From JBLNDJ01 sp050261515 (GTDB taxonomy: Bacteria; Acidobacteriota; Terriglobia; Bryobacterales; Bryobacteraceae), in the NCBI GenBank assembly GCA_050261515.1, contig JBLNDJ010000031.1:1-11927 (forward strand): DNA of 11,927 nt, read 5' to 3'. Both the position numbers and the translations under genes were made by a program. How positions within the stretch are numbered: the first letter of the stretch is position 1; each line of letters opens with the position of its first letter. Shown piece after piece: positions 1 through 7,073 of the stretch. Under the pieces are notes generated by a model. The model was not told the DNA's origin, did not search any database, and saw only the letters and a program-made list of their open reading frames with translations.

Positions 1-3000
1 GCACCGTGCCGATGCCCGCGCGAATGTACTTCGCCGTGGGGTCGTTAACCAGGTAGGCGACCGTGGCCGCCGGGTCGTCGGTGGGGTTGCCCGCGCGGTC
101 GATCGCCGTCACGTCGCTGCCTGTGTTCCCCCTGCCGTTCGGATTGTCGAAGACGCGGTCGCCCGCGGTATCGCCGTTCAGGTTCACGTCCGAAGCGCTT
201 TGCACCGTAGCGTATTCCGGACTCTCATACGTGTAGATGCCCGAAATCTGCCAGTTTCCGAGGATGTTTTTCGCGAACCAGTTGTGCCCGCCCTGGAAGA
301 ACGGCAGTTCGTAGATTGCCGTCAGCGTCAGGCGATGCCTGCGGTCGAGCGCAGACGTGGAGCGCTCCGCGCGCAGGTTCTGAAAATCCTGCGGCCGCCG
401 CGGCGTGAGGATCGTCGTGAAAAAGTCGGCCGTGCTGTCGTCGATGTTATGGCTCCAGGTGTAGGCGCCTATGAACTGGAGGCCGTTCGAGAAGTGGCGG
501 TTCAGCTGAAGCGCAAGCCCGTGGTAGCTCGAGTTGCCGATGGGCGAGTTGACCACCAGCACCGGATTGGTGAAGCCCGCGTTCGCGTATTTCGGCAGAA
601 TGAAATTTTCCACCCCGGGAATGCCGGAGAAGCTGATCGACTCCAGATCGGCCAGCGTGTTGGGAAGCGCCGCCAGCGTGGCCGCGTCCGGCTTCGCGTA
701 GTACAACGGCAACTGGTTTGCGACCGTCACGGGCGAGCCGACGGTGATTCGCTGCTGCACGTCCAGGTGCACGCCGCGCGTGCCGAGGTAGCGCGCTTCG
801 AACGTATAGTTGCGCCCGAAGATGTGCTGCACGCCGAAGTTCCACTGGATCGAGTAGGGCAGCTTCTGATCGGGAATCCAGGACGCGGTCGCCGCCCGGG
901 CGTCTTCCACAGAAAGCTTCCCGGTCTGGGTAGTGGGCGCGATGCCGCCGTTCGCCAGGAAGTTCGAGCCCGTGTGGGGATTGGGCGCCGTGACGTCCAC
1001 CGTCGTGCTCAACTGCGGCGGCAGATCGAGGATGCCGATATTGTCGAAGATCACGTCGTAGTTGATGCCGAAGCCCGCGCGGAACACGGTGGCGGCGCTC
1101 GTGCCGGGCGAGTAGGCGATCCCGATGCGCGGCGCAAAGTTCTTGTATTGCGGCTGCGGCTCCTTGAATTCGAACACTCCAGGCACGCTCGCGTAGTCGT
1201 TCAGCGTTTGCAGGCGCTCGGAGAACGGCACGCTGGTGAACTCCCAGCGCAGCCCGAGGTCGAGCGTCAGGTGCCGGTTGATCTTCCAGCTATCGGCTCC
1301 GTAAAGGTAAGTCGAGATCTGATCGCCGTAGTATATCGGGTTCCCGAGGCTGCGCTGCGCGATCTGGTCCGGAACCCGATCAAACAGAAAGTCGGAGACG
1401 AAGGAGTACTCGTAATCTCCCCGGCTGCGCTGCGTGAAACTCTGCGGGGAAATGTACTTTCTTCCGTCGAAACCGAACTTGAAAGTGTGCGCGCCCTTGA
1501 TCCAGCTCAGGTTGTCGGTCAACTGGTAAGTATTTTGCACCGTGAACTGCGGCGCGTTCGGGTCGGGCCCGAGGTTCGGGATGTTCAGGTCGTTGAAGAC
1601 GAACGACGGGAACCGGTCAAGGCCCGGATACGCAATATCGGGCACCGGGTACTGCTGGTTATAGCGGTTATAGCCGAGCCGGAATTCGTTCGTCAGCGTG
1701 GGGCTGAACGTATGATACTCGCTGAAAGTGCCCAGCCAGTAAGTGGTGGGTTGCGGGGCGAAGAACTGGGGTAAGACCGCCGCGGTGTCGATGGCGGATA
1801 CTTTGTTGTAAATGAACCGCCCGCGCAGCTGGTCTTTCTCCGACATACTGTAGTCGAGCGCCCCTACTCCGTAGTATCCGTTCTCGAAGTTTGGCGCCGA
1901 GACCGGGAACAGGCCGACCGGCACTTTCTGCGAGCCCACTGTGATGGTGGACGACTCCGTGGCAGCCGGCGGAACGTAAGTTTGCAGGATCGACAGGTTC
2001 GTCTGCGAGATGCCGGGCATGGATGCGATCTGCGCGTACCCGGCCGCTGTCGGGGCCAGCATCGGCGACGACGGGCTGGTTGCCTGCCCGAGCGGGTTGT
2101 ACTCGAACGACCCGAAGTAGAACAGCTTGTTCTTGACGATGGGACCGCCGATAGTCGCGCCCAGCCGGTTCTGGTCGTAGCGCGGGTTCGTCGTGATGCC
2201 CAGCGTGTTCACCGTGGACTGATCGACCGCGTTCAGGTTGCGGTTCTGTAAATACTCGTAAATCGAGCCGTGCACTTCGTTCGTGCCGCTTTTGATGTTC
2301 GTATTGAACTGGCCGCCCGAGGAGTGGCCGAACTCCGCCTCGAACTGGTTCTGGAGCAGCGTGAACTGGCCCACCGCGTCGTTGGGGACGAACACCAGCG
2401 GGCCGGTGACCACCTTGCTGTTGTTGTCCACTCCCTCGATCATGAAGTTGTTGTTGCGGGGACGCTGGCCGCCGACTGAGGGGCCGGTGCCTTCTCCGAC
2501 GCCGCCCGCGTTGCTAACCCCCGCATTCAGCAGCGACAGGTTCAGCACGCCCGTGAGGCCCGAGGTCGAACTGGCAAGCGCCAGATCGGCCGCCGCCGTC
2601 GAGTCGTACGTGGTTTGGATCTGTGCCGTCGTGGTGTCGATGGTGGCGGCCGCTTCGGTCACTTCAACGGTCGTCACAATCTGCCCCACCGTGATCGTCA
2701 CGTTGGCCGTGGAGGTCTTGTTGAGATCGACCCTGACGCCCTTCAGTTCCGCCTTCGTGAACCCGGCCGCCTCGACACTGATGTCGTATGAGCCGACCGG
2801 CAGATTGCTGAAGCGGTATTGGCCGGTCGAGCCGGTGACCGTCGTCGATTTGATTCCCGTTGCCAGCGCGGTCGCTTCCACGTTGGCCCTCGGCACGGCC
2901 GCCCCGGTCGAATCGAGGACGGTTCCCACCAGGTCGCCGCTGGTCAGCTGCGCCACGCCGGGACGGCTCGTAACCGCCAACGCGGCGAAAAGAGATAGAA

Positions 3001-3019
3001 CCGCAATGCCCCTTGTCAT
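1..3019 (-). CDS. TonB-dependent receptor with N-terminal carboxypeptidase-regulatory-like domain (C-terminus off the window)
   Basis: Outer-membrane beta-barrel protein of the large TonB-dependent/Oar-like family, expected to bind or import a large substrate, probably a glycan or siderophore; the substrate cannot be read from sequence. About 1,006 codons are present and the frame is open to the left edge, so the C-terminus is missing. Residues 1-24 are a signal peptide (MTRGIAVLSLFAALAV, probable cleavage near GVAQ). Residues 29-112 form a CarboxypepD_reg/Cna-B-like sandwich (GTVLDSTGAAVPRANV, then GQYRFSNLPVGSYDISVEAAGF). The plug follows at about 115-310 with VGGQRPRNNNFMIEGVDNN at 182-200 and GATIGGPIVKNKLFYFGSFE at 287-306. 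The rest is alternating barrel sequence, for example HTFKFGFDGRKY and LTLDLGLRWEF. No frameshift was seen in the stretches I translated. The last visible part (NDPTAKYIRAGIGTV) usually lies about 100 residues before the end in this family. The start is supported by the signal peptide and by GGAGGGG just upstream. The gene is divergent from the ABC ATPase gene; no SusD-like partner is in view. Family is certain, substrate unknown. Confidence 0.95.
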   Translation of the reverse strand, partial: MTRGIAVLSLFAALAVTSRPGVAQLTSGDLVGTVLDSTGAAVPRANVEATALATGIKSTTVTGSTGQYRFSNLPVGSYDISVEAAGFTKAELKGVRVDLNKTSTANVTITVGQIVTTVEVTEAAATIDTTTAQIQTTYDSTAAADLALASSTSGLTGVLNLSLLNAGVSNAGGVGEGTGPSVGGQRPRNNNFMIEGVDNNSKVVTGPLVFVPNDAVGQFTLLQNQFEAEFGHSSGGQFNTNIKSGTNEVHGSIYEYLQNRNLNAVDQSTVNTLGITTNPRYDQNRLGATIGGPIVKNKLFYFGSFEYNPLGQATSPSSPMLAPTAAGYAQIASMPGISQTNLSILQTYVPPAATESSTITVGSQKVPVGLFPVSAPNFENGYYGVGALDYSMSEKDQLRGRFIYNKVSAIDTAAVLPQFFAPQPTTYWLGTFSEYHTFSPTLTNEFRLGYNRYNQQYPVPDIAYPGLDRFPSFVFNDLNIPNLGPDPNAPQFTVQNTYQLTDNLSWIKGAHTFKFGFDGRKYISPQSFTQRSRGDYEYSFVSDFLFDRVPDQIAQRSLGNPIYYGDQISTYLYGADSWKINRHLTLDLGLRWEFTSVPFSERLQTLNDYASVPGVFEFKEPQPQYKNFAPRIGIAYSPGTSAATVFRAGFGINYDVIFDNIGILDLPPQLSTTVDVTAPNPHTGSNFLANGGIAPTTQTGKLSVEDARAATASWIPDQKLPYSIQWNFGVQHIFGRNYTFEARYLGTRGVHLDVQQRITVGSPVTVANQLPLYYAKPDAATLAALPNTLADLESISFSGIPGVENFILPKYANAGFTNPVLVVNSPIGNSSYHGLALQLNRHFSNGLQFIGAYTWSHNIDDSTADFFTTILTPRRPQDFQNLRAERSTSALDRRHRLTLTAIYELPFFQGGHNWFAKNILGNWQISGIYTYESPEYATVQSASDVNLNGDTAGDRVFDNPNGRGNTGSDVTAIDRAGNPTDDPAATVAYLVNDPTAKYIRAGIGTV

Positions 3020-3020
3020 G

Positions 3021-3028
3021 CCCCCTCC
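3021..3028 (-). promoter_or_regulatory. Shine-Dalgarno site of the TonB-dependent receptor
   Basis: On the minus strand the bases just before the ATG at 3019 read GGAGGGGG, one base away from the start codon, with the GGAGG core about four bases further out. It is the strongest ribosome binding site in the window and fixes this ATG as the start, in agreement with the signal peptide that follows. Confidence 0.7.
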
Positions 3029-3143
3029 ATTGGTCTGGATCGTGCACGCCTCGTTCCATAGTTGTAGATGGTGATATGAAGAGGCTTGCGCTTGCGGGCG
3101 GTGGGCAAATTCCAGAATCGGAAGCCCCGGCGTGGACGCTGCT

Positions 3144-3181
3144 CCAGGATTTGGTGGTGCTCGGGCGACCGCCACCCCTGG
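3144..3181 (+). other. Possible bulged hairpin in the leader of the ABC ATPase gene
   Basis: CCAGG (3144-3148) can pair with CCTGG (3177-3181), and GGTGG (3153-3157) with CCACC (3172-3176). The right arm is continuous and the left arm has a 4-base bulge (attt), closing a loop of about 14 bases. It lies 21 bases before the proposed start at 3203, in the 183-bp gap between two divergent genes. It could be a leader structure, or chance in GC-rich DNA; no poly-T follows, so it is not a typical intrinsic terminator. No convincing sigma-70 promoter could be picked out in 3020-3202. Confidence 0.3.
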
Positions 3182-3202
3182 GCTAGGATGGTAATTGCGC
3201 CC

Positions 3203-4504
3203 ATGGAAGGGATCATCGAGCTCAACGGCGTCTCGAAAAGCTACCGGATCTACGATCATCCGCGAGACCGCCTGAAAGAGCTCGCCACGCTCAACCGCCG
3301 CCGTTTTCACAAGGAATACTGGGCGCTGCGCGACATTTCGCTCAGCATACGGCGGGGCGAAACGTTCTGCGTGATCGGCGAGAACGGGTCGGGCAAAAGC
3401 ACGCTGCTGCAACTGATCGCCGGCATCCTCGAACCGACCGCGGGCGAGCTGCGCGTGCGGGGGCGCGTCACGGCGCTGCTCGAGCTCGGCTCGGGATTCA
3501 ACCCCGAGTTTACCGGCCGCGAGAACGTCCACCTGAACGGCGCGATCCTCGGCTTCAGCCCCGGTGAAATCGCGCGCAAGCTCGGCGATATCTTCGCCTT
3601 TGCCGGCATCGGCTCGTTCGTGGACCAGCCGGTCCGCACCTACTCGACCGGGATGGCCGTCCGGCTGGCTTTCGCCGTGGCGGTGCATCTCGACCCCGAT
3701 ATTCTGATCGTCGATGAAGCGCTCGCGGTGGGCGACATCCACTTCCGCCAGCGCTGCATGCGGAAGATCCACGAGCTGCGCGCGCGCGGCGTGACGATCG
3801 TCTACGTTACGCACGACATCTCGGACGTGAAGGCTCTCGGCCACCGCACGCTTTGGCTCGACCGGGGCTCGATGGCCGAACTTGGCGACAGCGCCGCCGT
3901 CGCGCAGAACTACCTGGCCGCGCTGCTCAAGAAGGACGCCAGGCACATGGGAAGCGCGCGAGCCGGAGTCGCGGCGCCGAGCCGGGTATACCATCCCCCG
4001 AAGCGGATCGTCACCTCGATTGCCGCGGGCGCGCGGCGGCACGGCGATGGCCGTGCCGAGGTGCTGGGGATCGAGATCGCGGACGAGGACGGCCGCCCGG
4101 CGACTGCCATCCGGACTCCCGCCCGGATCACGGTGCGCGTGAGCGTGCGCGCCAACGACGAACTACGGCTGCCGATCGTCGGCTTCCTGATGCGTACGGA
4201 GCAGGGCGTGGATTTCACGGGCACGAACACCACGCGCGAAGACGTCCAGATGCCGCCCCTGCTGCCGGGGCATATTGCCACGGTGGATTTCCGCGTGCGC
4301 CTTCCGGAGCTGGCGCCCGCCCGCTTCACCTTCGCCCCCGCGATCTCCGACGGCACGCTGCTCGAATTCCGCCTCTGCGACCTGGTCGAAGGCGCCGCCG
4401 CGCTTGACGTGCTGCCCGGCAAAGAGCGCGTGTTCGGCTACGTCCACATCCCGTGCACCGCCGCCGCGGCCGTCACTTCGAAGCGGCACACACCACGCGC
4501 TTGA
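3203..4504 (+). CDS. Wzt-type polysaccharide/O-antigen ABC transporter ATP-binding protein
   Basis: Cytoplasmic ATPase subunit expected to power export of a lipid-linked polysaccharide through a Wzm-like permease. In the 433-residue protein the ATPase domain covers about 1-255: Walker A GENGSGKST at 59-67, the family's modified signature TYSTGMAVRLAFAVA at 146-160 (YSTGM in place of LSGGQ), Walker B ILIVDEALAVGD at 167-178 and H-loop YVTHD with H204. RVTALLELGSGFNPEFTGREN (88-108) is typical of the Wzt/KpsT/TagH group. Residues from about 290 to 430 (GIEIADEDGRPATAIRTPAR, later GFLMRTEQGVDFTGTNT) match the C-terminal beta-sandwich of Wzt proteins that recognise the exported glycan. I chose the ATG at 3203 (MEGIIELNGVSKSY) because homology begins there and AGGATGG lies about 11 bases upstream. 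In-frame ATGs at 3188 and 3086 add residues unlike the family. No permease or glycosyltransferase gene is in the window. The 3' end overlaps the opposing methyltransferase gene. Confidence 0.93.
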   Translation: MEGIIELNGVSKSYRIYDHPRDRLKELATLNRRRFHKEYWALRDISLSIRRGETFCVIGENGSGKSTLLQLIAGILEPTAGELRVRGRVTALLELGSGFNPEFTGRENVHLNGAILGFSPGEIARKLGDIFAFAGIGSFVDQPVRTYSTGMAVRLAFAVAVHLDPDILIVDEALAVGDIHFRQRCMRKIHELRARGVTIVYVTHDISDVKALGHRTLWLDRGSMAELGDSAAVAQNYLAALLKKDARHMGSARAGVAAPSRVYHPPKRIVTSIAAGARRHGDGRAEVLGIEIADEDGRPATAIRTPARITVRVSVRANDELRLPIVGFLMRTEQGVDFTGTNTTREDVQMPPLLPGHIATVDFRVRLPELAPARFTFAPAISDGTLLEFRLCDLVEGAAALDVLPGKERVFGYVHIPCTAAAAVTSKRHTPRA

Positions 4505-5240
4505 GCCGCGCGTGCTGCTCGTAGGCCCCCGCCGGCGGCGCGATCATCTCCACGCGCCGGAAGCCGGCCTGCTTCAGCATGAACTCGAGCGCTTTCGGCG
4601 ACGGGCAGGTGGCCACCGGCGACGCTCCCGTCTCGGCGTTGTTGTTGTTGTACTCGCCTGTCTCGTCGATCAGAGCGAGCACGCCGTGGTACGGCCGCGT
4701 CCACTCGCGCGAGCCCCACTCGGAGACACCCTCGACTTCGTCGATCACCTGCGTCTCGATCAAGCACAACTCGCGCGTGAGCCGGGCGATGTTCCGCAGG
4801 CACAGCATCGGGTTCTCCAGGTGATAGAGGATGCCCAGGAACAGCGTCAGGTCGAACTCGCCCGTCTCGTCCACGCGCAGGTCCTCGCAATTCGCCTGCA
4901 TCCAGGAAACATTCGTGAGCCCGAGCGCGCCGCTGATAAACCGCGCCTTGGCGAGACTCTCTTCGCGCACATCGACGCCGAGCACGTGCCGCACGCCGCG
5001 CTGCGCCAGGGCGGCCGTGTAGAAGCCTTCGTGGCAGCCCACGTCGATCGCCCGGACATCGCGCAGCCGCGGGCCGAAATGGCCGTCCAGTGCGCGGTTG
5101 ACCATCTCCAGGCGCGTCTTGTGAATCGGCAGGACCTCAGGCGGCAGCGCCGAGCGCGTGCGCCCGTGCACGCCGAGGTCGAACTCGTAAAACCACGGCC
5201 CGAGCTGCCCGATTCGTTCCTGAATTTCGCTTTCGGTCAT
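4473..5240 (-). CDS. Class I SAM-dependent methyltransferase
   Basis: A 255-residue cytoplasmic methyltransferase of unknown substrate. The Rossmann fold shows motif I AIDVGCHEGFY at 64-74, the acidic end of strand 2 at VLGVDV with D90, the region QANCEDL at 115-121 that usually contacts the adenine, and the post-core motif FLGILYHLENP at 134-144. The N-terminal phrase GPWFYEFDLGVHGRTRS (14-30) and the LYHLENP motif recall the CmoB-like (DUF1698/Methyltransf_9) group, often found in sugar and surface-polysaccharide clusters as well as in tRNA modification, so the substrate stays open. Residues 198-201 are four asparagines encoded by a GTT tract on the plus strand (4638-4649), probably a surface loop. 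The stop lies inside the end of the ABC ATPase gene (32-bp convergent overlap). The start at 5240 has no good Shine-Dalgarno site and lies 43 bp from the divergent CmcI-family gene. A role in methylating an exported glycan is inferred from position only. Confidence 0.88.
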   Translation of the reverse strand: MTESEIQERIGQLGPWFYEFDLGVHGRTRSALPPEVLPIHKTRLEMVNRALDGHFGPRLRDVRAIDVGCHEGFYTAALAQRGVRHVLGVDVREESLAKARFISGALGLTNVSWMQANCEDLRVDETGEFDLTLFLGILYHLENPMLCLRNIARLTRELCLIETQVIDEVEGVSEWGSREWTRPYHGVLALIDETGEYNNNNAETGASPVATCPSPKALEFMLKQAGFRRVEMIAPPAGAYEQHARLKRVVCAASK

Positions 5241-5251
5241 GCGGTCTCGAC

Positions 5252-5275
5252 CATTGTAGCGTGCGCGCTACAATG
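5252..5275. promoter_or_regulatory. 10-bp inverted repeat between two divergent methyltransferase genes; candidate operator/bidirectional promoter
   Basis: The arms CATTGTAGCG (5252-5261) and CGCTACAATG (5266-5275) are perfect reverse complements separated by TGCG. Each arm carries TACAAT reading outwards, at 5269-5274 on plus and 5258-5253 on minus, which resembles a sigma-70 -10 box for each flanking gene. Upstream of the plus copy, TCGACC (5247-5252) is a 4/6 match to TTGACA at 16 bp spacing; the minus copy has no clear -35. If these are -10 boxes, transcripts would start about 3 bases before the plus ATG and about 6 before the minus ATG, so both would be near-leaderless. Against this, GAGG (5275-5278) could be the Shine-Dalgarno site of the plus gene, which needs a longer leader. 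The site may instead be a repressor operator, or both. Confidence 0.5.
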
Positions 5276-5283
5276 AGGTCCGA

Positions 5284-6048
5284 ATGAAGATCCTGATCGA
5301 CACCGACGCGCGGACGCTGACCACCGTGGACGGTGGCGCCGAACACACTGCCGGTCTCTACACCAGGGCCGCCTTCGAAACGATTTCGCGCGAATGGGTG
5401 CGCATTGGCTGGAGCCTTCGCTATTACCACAACTTCAGCTGGTTCGGCCTCCCGATTCTCCAGTTGCCCGAAGACCTGGTCCGCGTTCAGGAAGTCATCT
5501 TCCGCCTCCGCCCGGACGTCATCGTCGAGACGGGCGTATTCCGCGGCGGCTCGCTGGTCTACTACGCGAGCCTGTGCCAGGCTCTCGGCAAGGGACGCGT
5601 GATCGGCATCGATCTCCAGATTGCGGCCGCGGACCGCGAGCGGATCCGAACGCACATGCTCGGTTCGCGGATCTCGTTGATCGAAGGCGACTCGGTCTCG
5701 CCCGCGGTGGTCGAACAGGTGGGCGCGTCGATCCGGCCCGGCGAGTCGGTGCTGGTCCTGCTCGACTCCTGCCATACGCGCGAGCACGTGGCCGGCGAAC
5801 TCGAATGCTACTCGCGCTTCGTCACTCCCGGCTCCTACATCGTCGCGGCCGACGGAGTGATGCGCGACCTTGCGGCCGTCCCCGGAGGCGAACCGGGATG
5901 GGTTTCCGACAACCCCCTCGAAGCCGCGAAGGATTTTGCCGCGCGGCACCCGGAGTTCCTTCAGGAACAGCCGCCCTGGCTGTTTCACGACGGCGAGCTG
6001 ACGGAGAACGTGACCTACTGGCCCGGCGCCTGGCTCCGCCGCACCTGA
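5284..6048 (+). CDS. CmcI-family / rhamnosyl O-methyltransferase-like SAM-dependent methyltransferase
   Basis: A 254-residue protein of the CmcI family (Pfam RMNT_CmcI). Known members O-methylate rhamnose in mycobacterial glycopeptidolipids or take part in cephalosporin 7-alpha methoxylation, using SAM and a divalent metal. Visible family blocks: RLRPDVIVETGVFRGGSLVY at 74-93 (SAM-binding motif I), GRVIGIDL at 104-111, LLDSCHTREHV at 159-169 and SYIVAADGVMRD at 184-195. D161 and D190 are candidate metal/SAM-site acids by analogy with CmcI. The tail PGWVSDNPLEAAKDFAARHP (204-223) is the characteristic family C-terminal block. Length is about normal for the family. The ATG at 5284 is preceded by GAGG at five-base spacing and follows a perfect inverted repeat. 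Many database entries call this family cephalosporin hydroxylase; nothing here indicates beta-lactam synthesis, and a sugar O-methyltransferase is more likely beside a polysaccharide exporter. Confidence 0.9.
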   Translation: MKILIDTDARTLTTVDGGAEHTAGLYTRAAFETISREWVRIGWSLRYYHNFSWFGLPILQLPEDLVRVQEVIFRLRPDVIVETGVFRGGSLVYYASLCQALGKGRVIGIDLQIAAADRERIRTHMLGSRISLIEGDSVSPAVVEQVGASIRPGESVLVLLDSCHTREHVAGELECYSRFVTPGSYIVAADGVMRDLAAVPGGEPGWVSDNPLEAAKDFAARHPEFLQEQPPWLFHDGELTENVTYWPGAWLRRT

Positions 6049-6074
6049 AACCGGGAGAGTATACTGTCGCGGAA

Positions 6075-7073
6075 TTAGTGATCGCGGTCGGTGACGAGCG
6101 AGGTAATGCTGTAGAGCGCGCGCTGGTAAGGCGATTCCGGGAACGACGAAATGAGGGCGCGCGCCTTTTCCGTGAACGCCGCCGCGCGCTCGCGCGCCCG
6201 CGCGATGCCGCAGTGGCGCTCGATCAGCTCGAGGATGCTCTCGAAGGGCGCGCGTTCGTAGCTACGGTCCGCAAGCACGGTCTCGATCAGCTTTCGATCC
6301 TCCGGCCCGGCGCTCTCGAGCGCGTAGATCAGGGGCAGGGTCACCTTGCCTTCGGCCAGATCGTTGCCCACCGGCTTGCCGAGCACGTTCTCGCGCGCCG
6401 TGAAATCGAGCACGTCGTCGATGAGCTGAAACGCCATCCCGACGTTCCACGCGTACTCGCCGAGCTTGTCCTCGGTTGCGGAATCGGCGCCGCCCACGAC
6501 GGCCCCCAGCCGCGTGCAGGTCGAGAAAAGGCCCGCGGTCTTGCGGTCCACCAGGTCCATGTAGGCCGCTTCGGAAACGTCGATCGAGCCGATGCGCTGC
6601 AGTTGGAGCAACTCGCCCTCGACCATCGACTGCGTGATCCCGATCAGCAGGTCGAGCACGTGGAAATTGCGCTCGCGCAGCGCGATCTGGAACGCCTGCA
6701 TGTAGAGCCAGTCGCCGGCGAGCACCGACGTGTGATTGCCCCACTTGATGTTGGTGGATGCCCGGCCGCGGCGCGTGCTCGCGTCGTCGATCACGTCGTC
6801 GTGGACCAGCGTCGCGGTGTGAATCATCTCGACCACCGCGCCCAGCCGCACCGCGCTCTCGCCGCCGTCGCCCGCGAGCTTCGAAGCGAGCAGCACCATC
6901 AGCGGACGCAGCCGCTTGCCGCCGCTGGCCTGCAAATAGCGGCCGATCGTCGTGATCGCGTCAACCGTCGCCACCGACTCCAGGCTGATTTCCCGTTCGA
7001 CGCGAAGCAGGTCTTCCTGCACGAGCTCAACAATTTCGTGTGCCGCCAGGGAGCCCCCTGCCTTGCCTGTCAT
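6075..7073 (-). CDS. Polyprenyl diphosphate synthase (long-chain trans type, IspB/HepT-like)
   Basis: Soluble class I prenyltransferase that adds isopentenyl diphosphate units to an allylic diphosphate, giving the side chain of menaquinone or another isoprenoid quinone. The 332-residue protein has GGKRLRP at 51-57 (isopentenyl diphosphate binding), the first aspartate-rich motif DDVID at 92-96, RRGRASTN at 101-108, GQ-type FQLIDDVLDF at 215-224 holding the second motif DDVLD (219-223), and GKPVGNDLAEGKVTLPLIYA at 232-251. The residue five before the first motif is alanine (A87) rather than a bulky aromatic, which in this family fits a long product, probably C35-C40; exact length cannot be read from sequence. 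It is the last gene of the purE-larC-metG-tatD run: its ATG overlaps the tatD stop as ATGA, implying translational coupling. The stop is 26 bp from the convergent CmcI-family gene, with no evident terminator hairpin between. Confidence 0.94.
   Translation of the reverse strand: MTGKAGGSLAAHEIVELVQEDLLRVEREISLESVATVDAITTIGRYLQASGGKRLRPLMVLLASKLAGDGGESAVRLGAVVEMIHTATLVHDDVIDDASTRRGRASTNIKWGNHTSVLAGDWLYMQAFQIALRERNFHVLDLLIGITQSMVEGELLQLQRIGSIDVSEAAYMDLVDRKTAGLFSTCTRLGAVVGGADSATEDKLGEYAWNVGMAFQLIDDVLDFTARENVLGKPVGNDLAEGKVTLPLIYALESAGPEDRKLIETVLADRSYERAPFESILELIERHCGIARARERAAAFTEKARALISSFPESPYQRALYSITSLVTDRDH

Noticed and set aside
200..1774. 524-residue plus-strand open frame
   Set aside because: It is antisense to the TonB-dependent receptor, whose translation shows clear plug and barrel sequence. 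The plus-strand product is arginine-, valine- and glutamate-rich with no known domain, as expected from high third-position GC.
3086..3202. Longer N-terminus for the ABC ATPase
   Set aside because: These 39 residues (MRLRAVGKFQNRKPRRG and on) are basic and unlike the family; homology begins at MEGIIELNGVSKSY (3203).
4638..4649. GTT repeat giving four asparagines in the methyltransferase
   Set aside because: Only four units in a probable loop; too short to treat as a functional or phase-variable repeat.
6049..6074. Terminator between the convergent CmcI-family and prenyl synthase genes
   Set aside because: Only the 8-bp palindrome AGTATACT (6058-6065) is visible, with no GC stem or T tract, so no terminator can be called.
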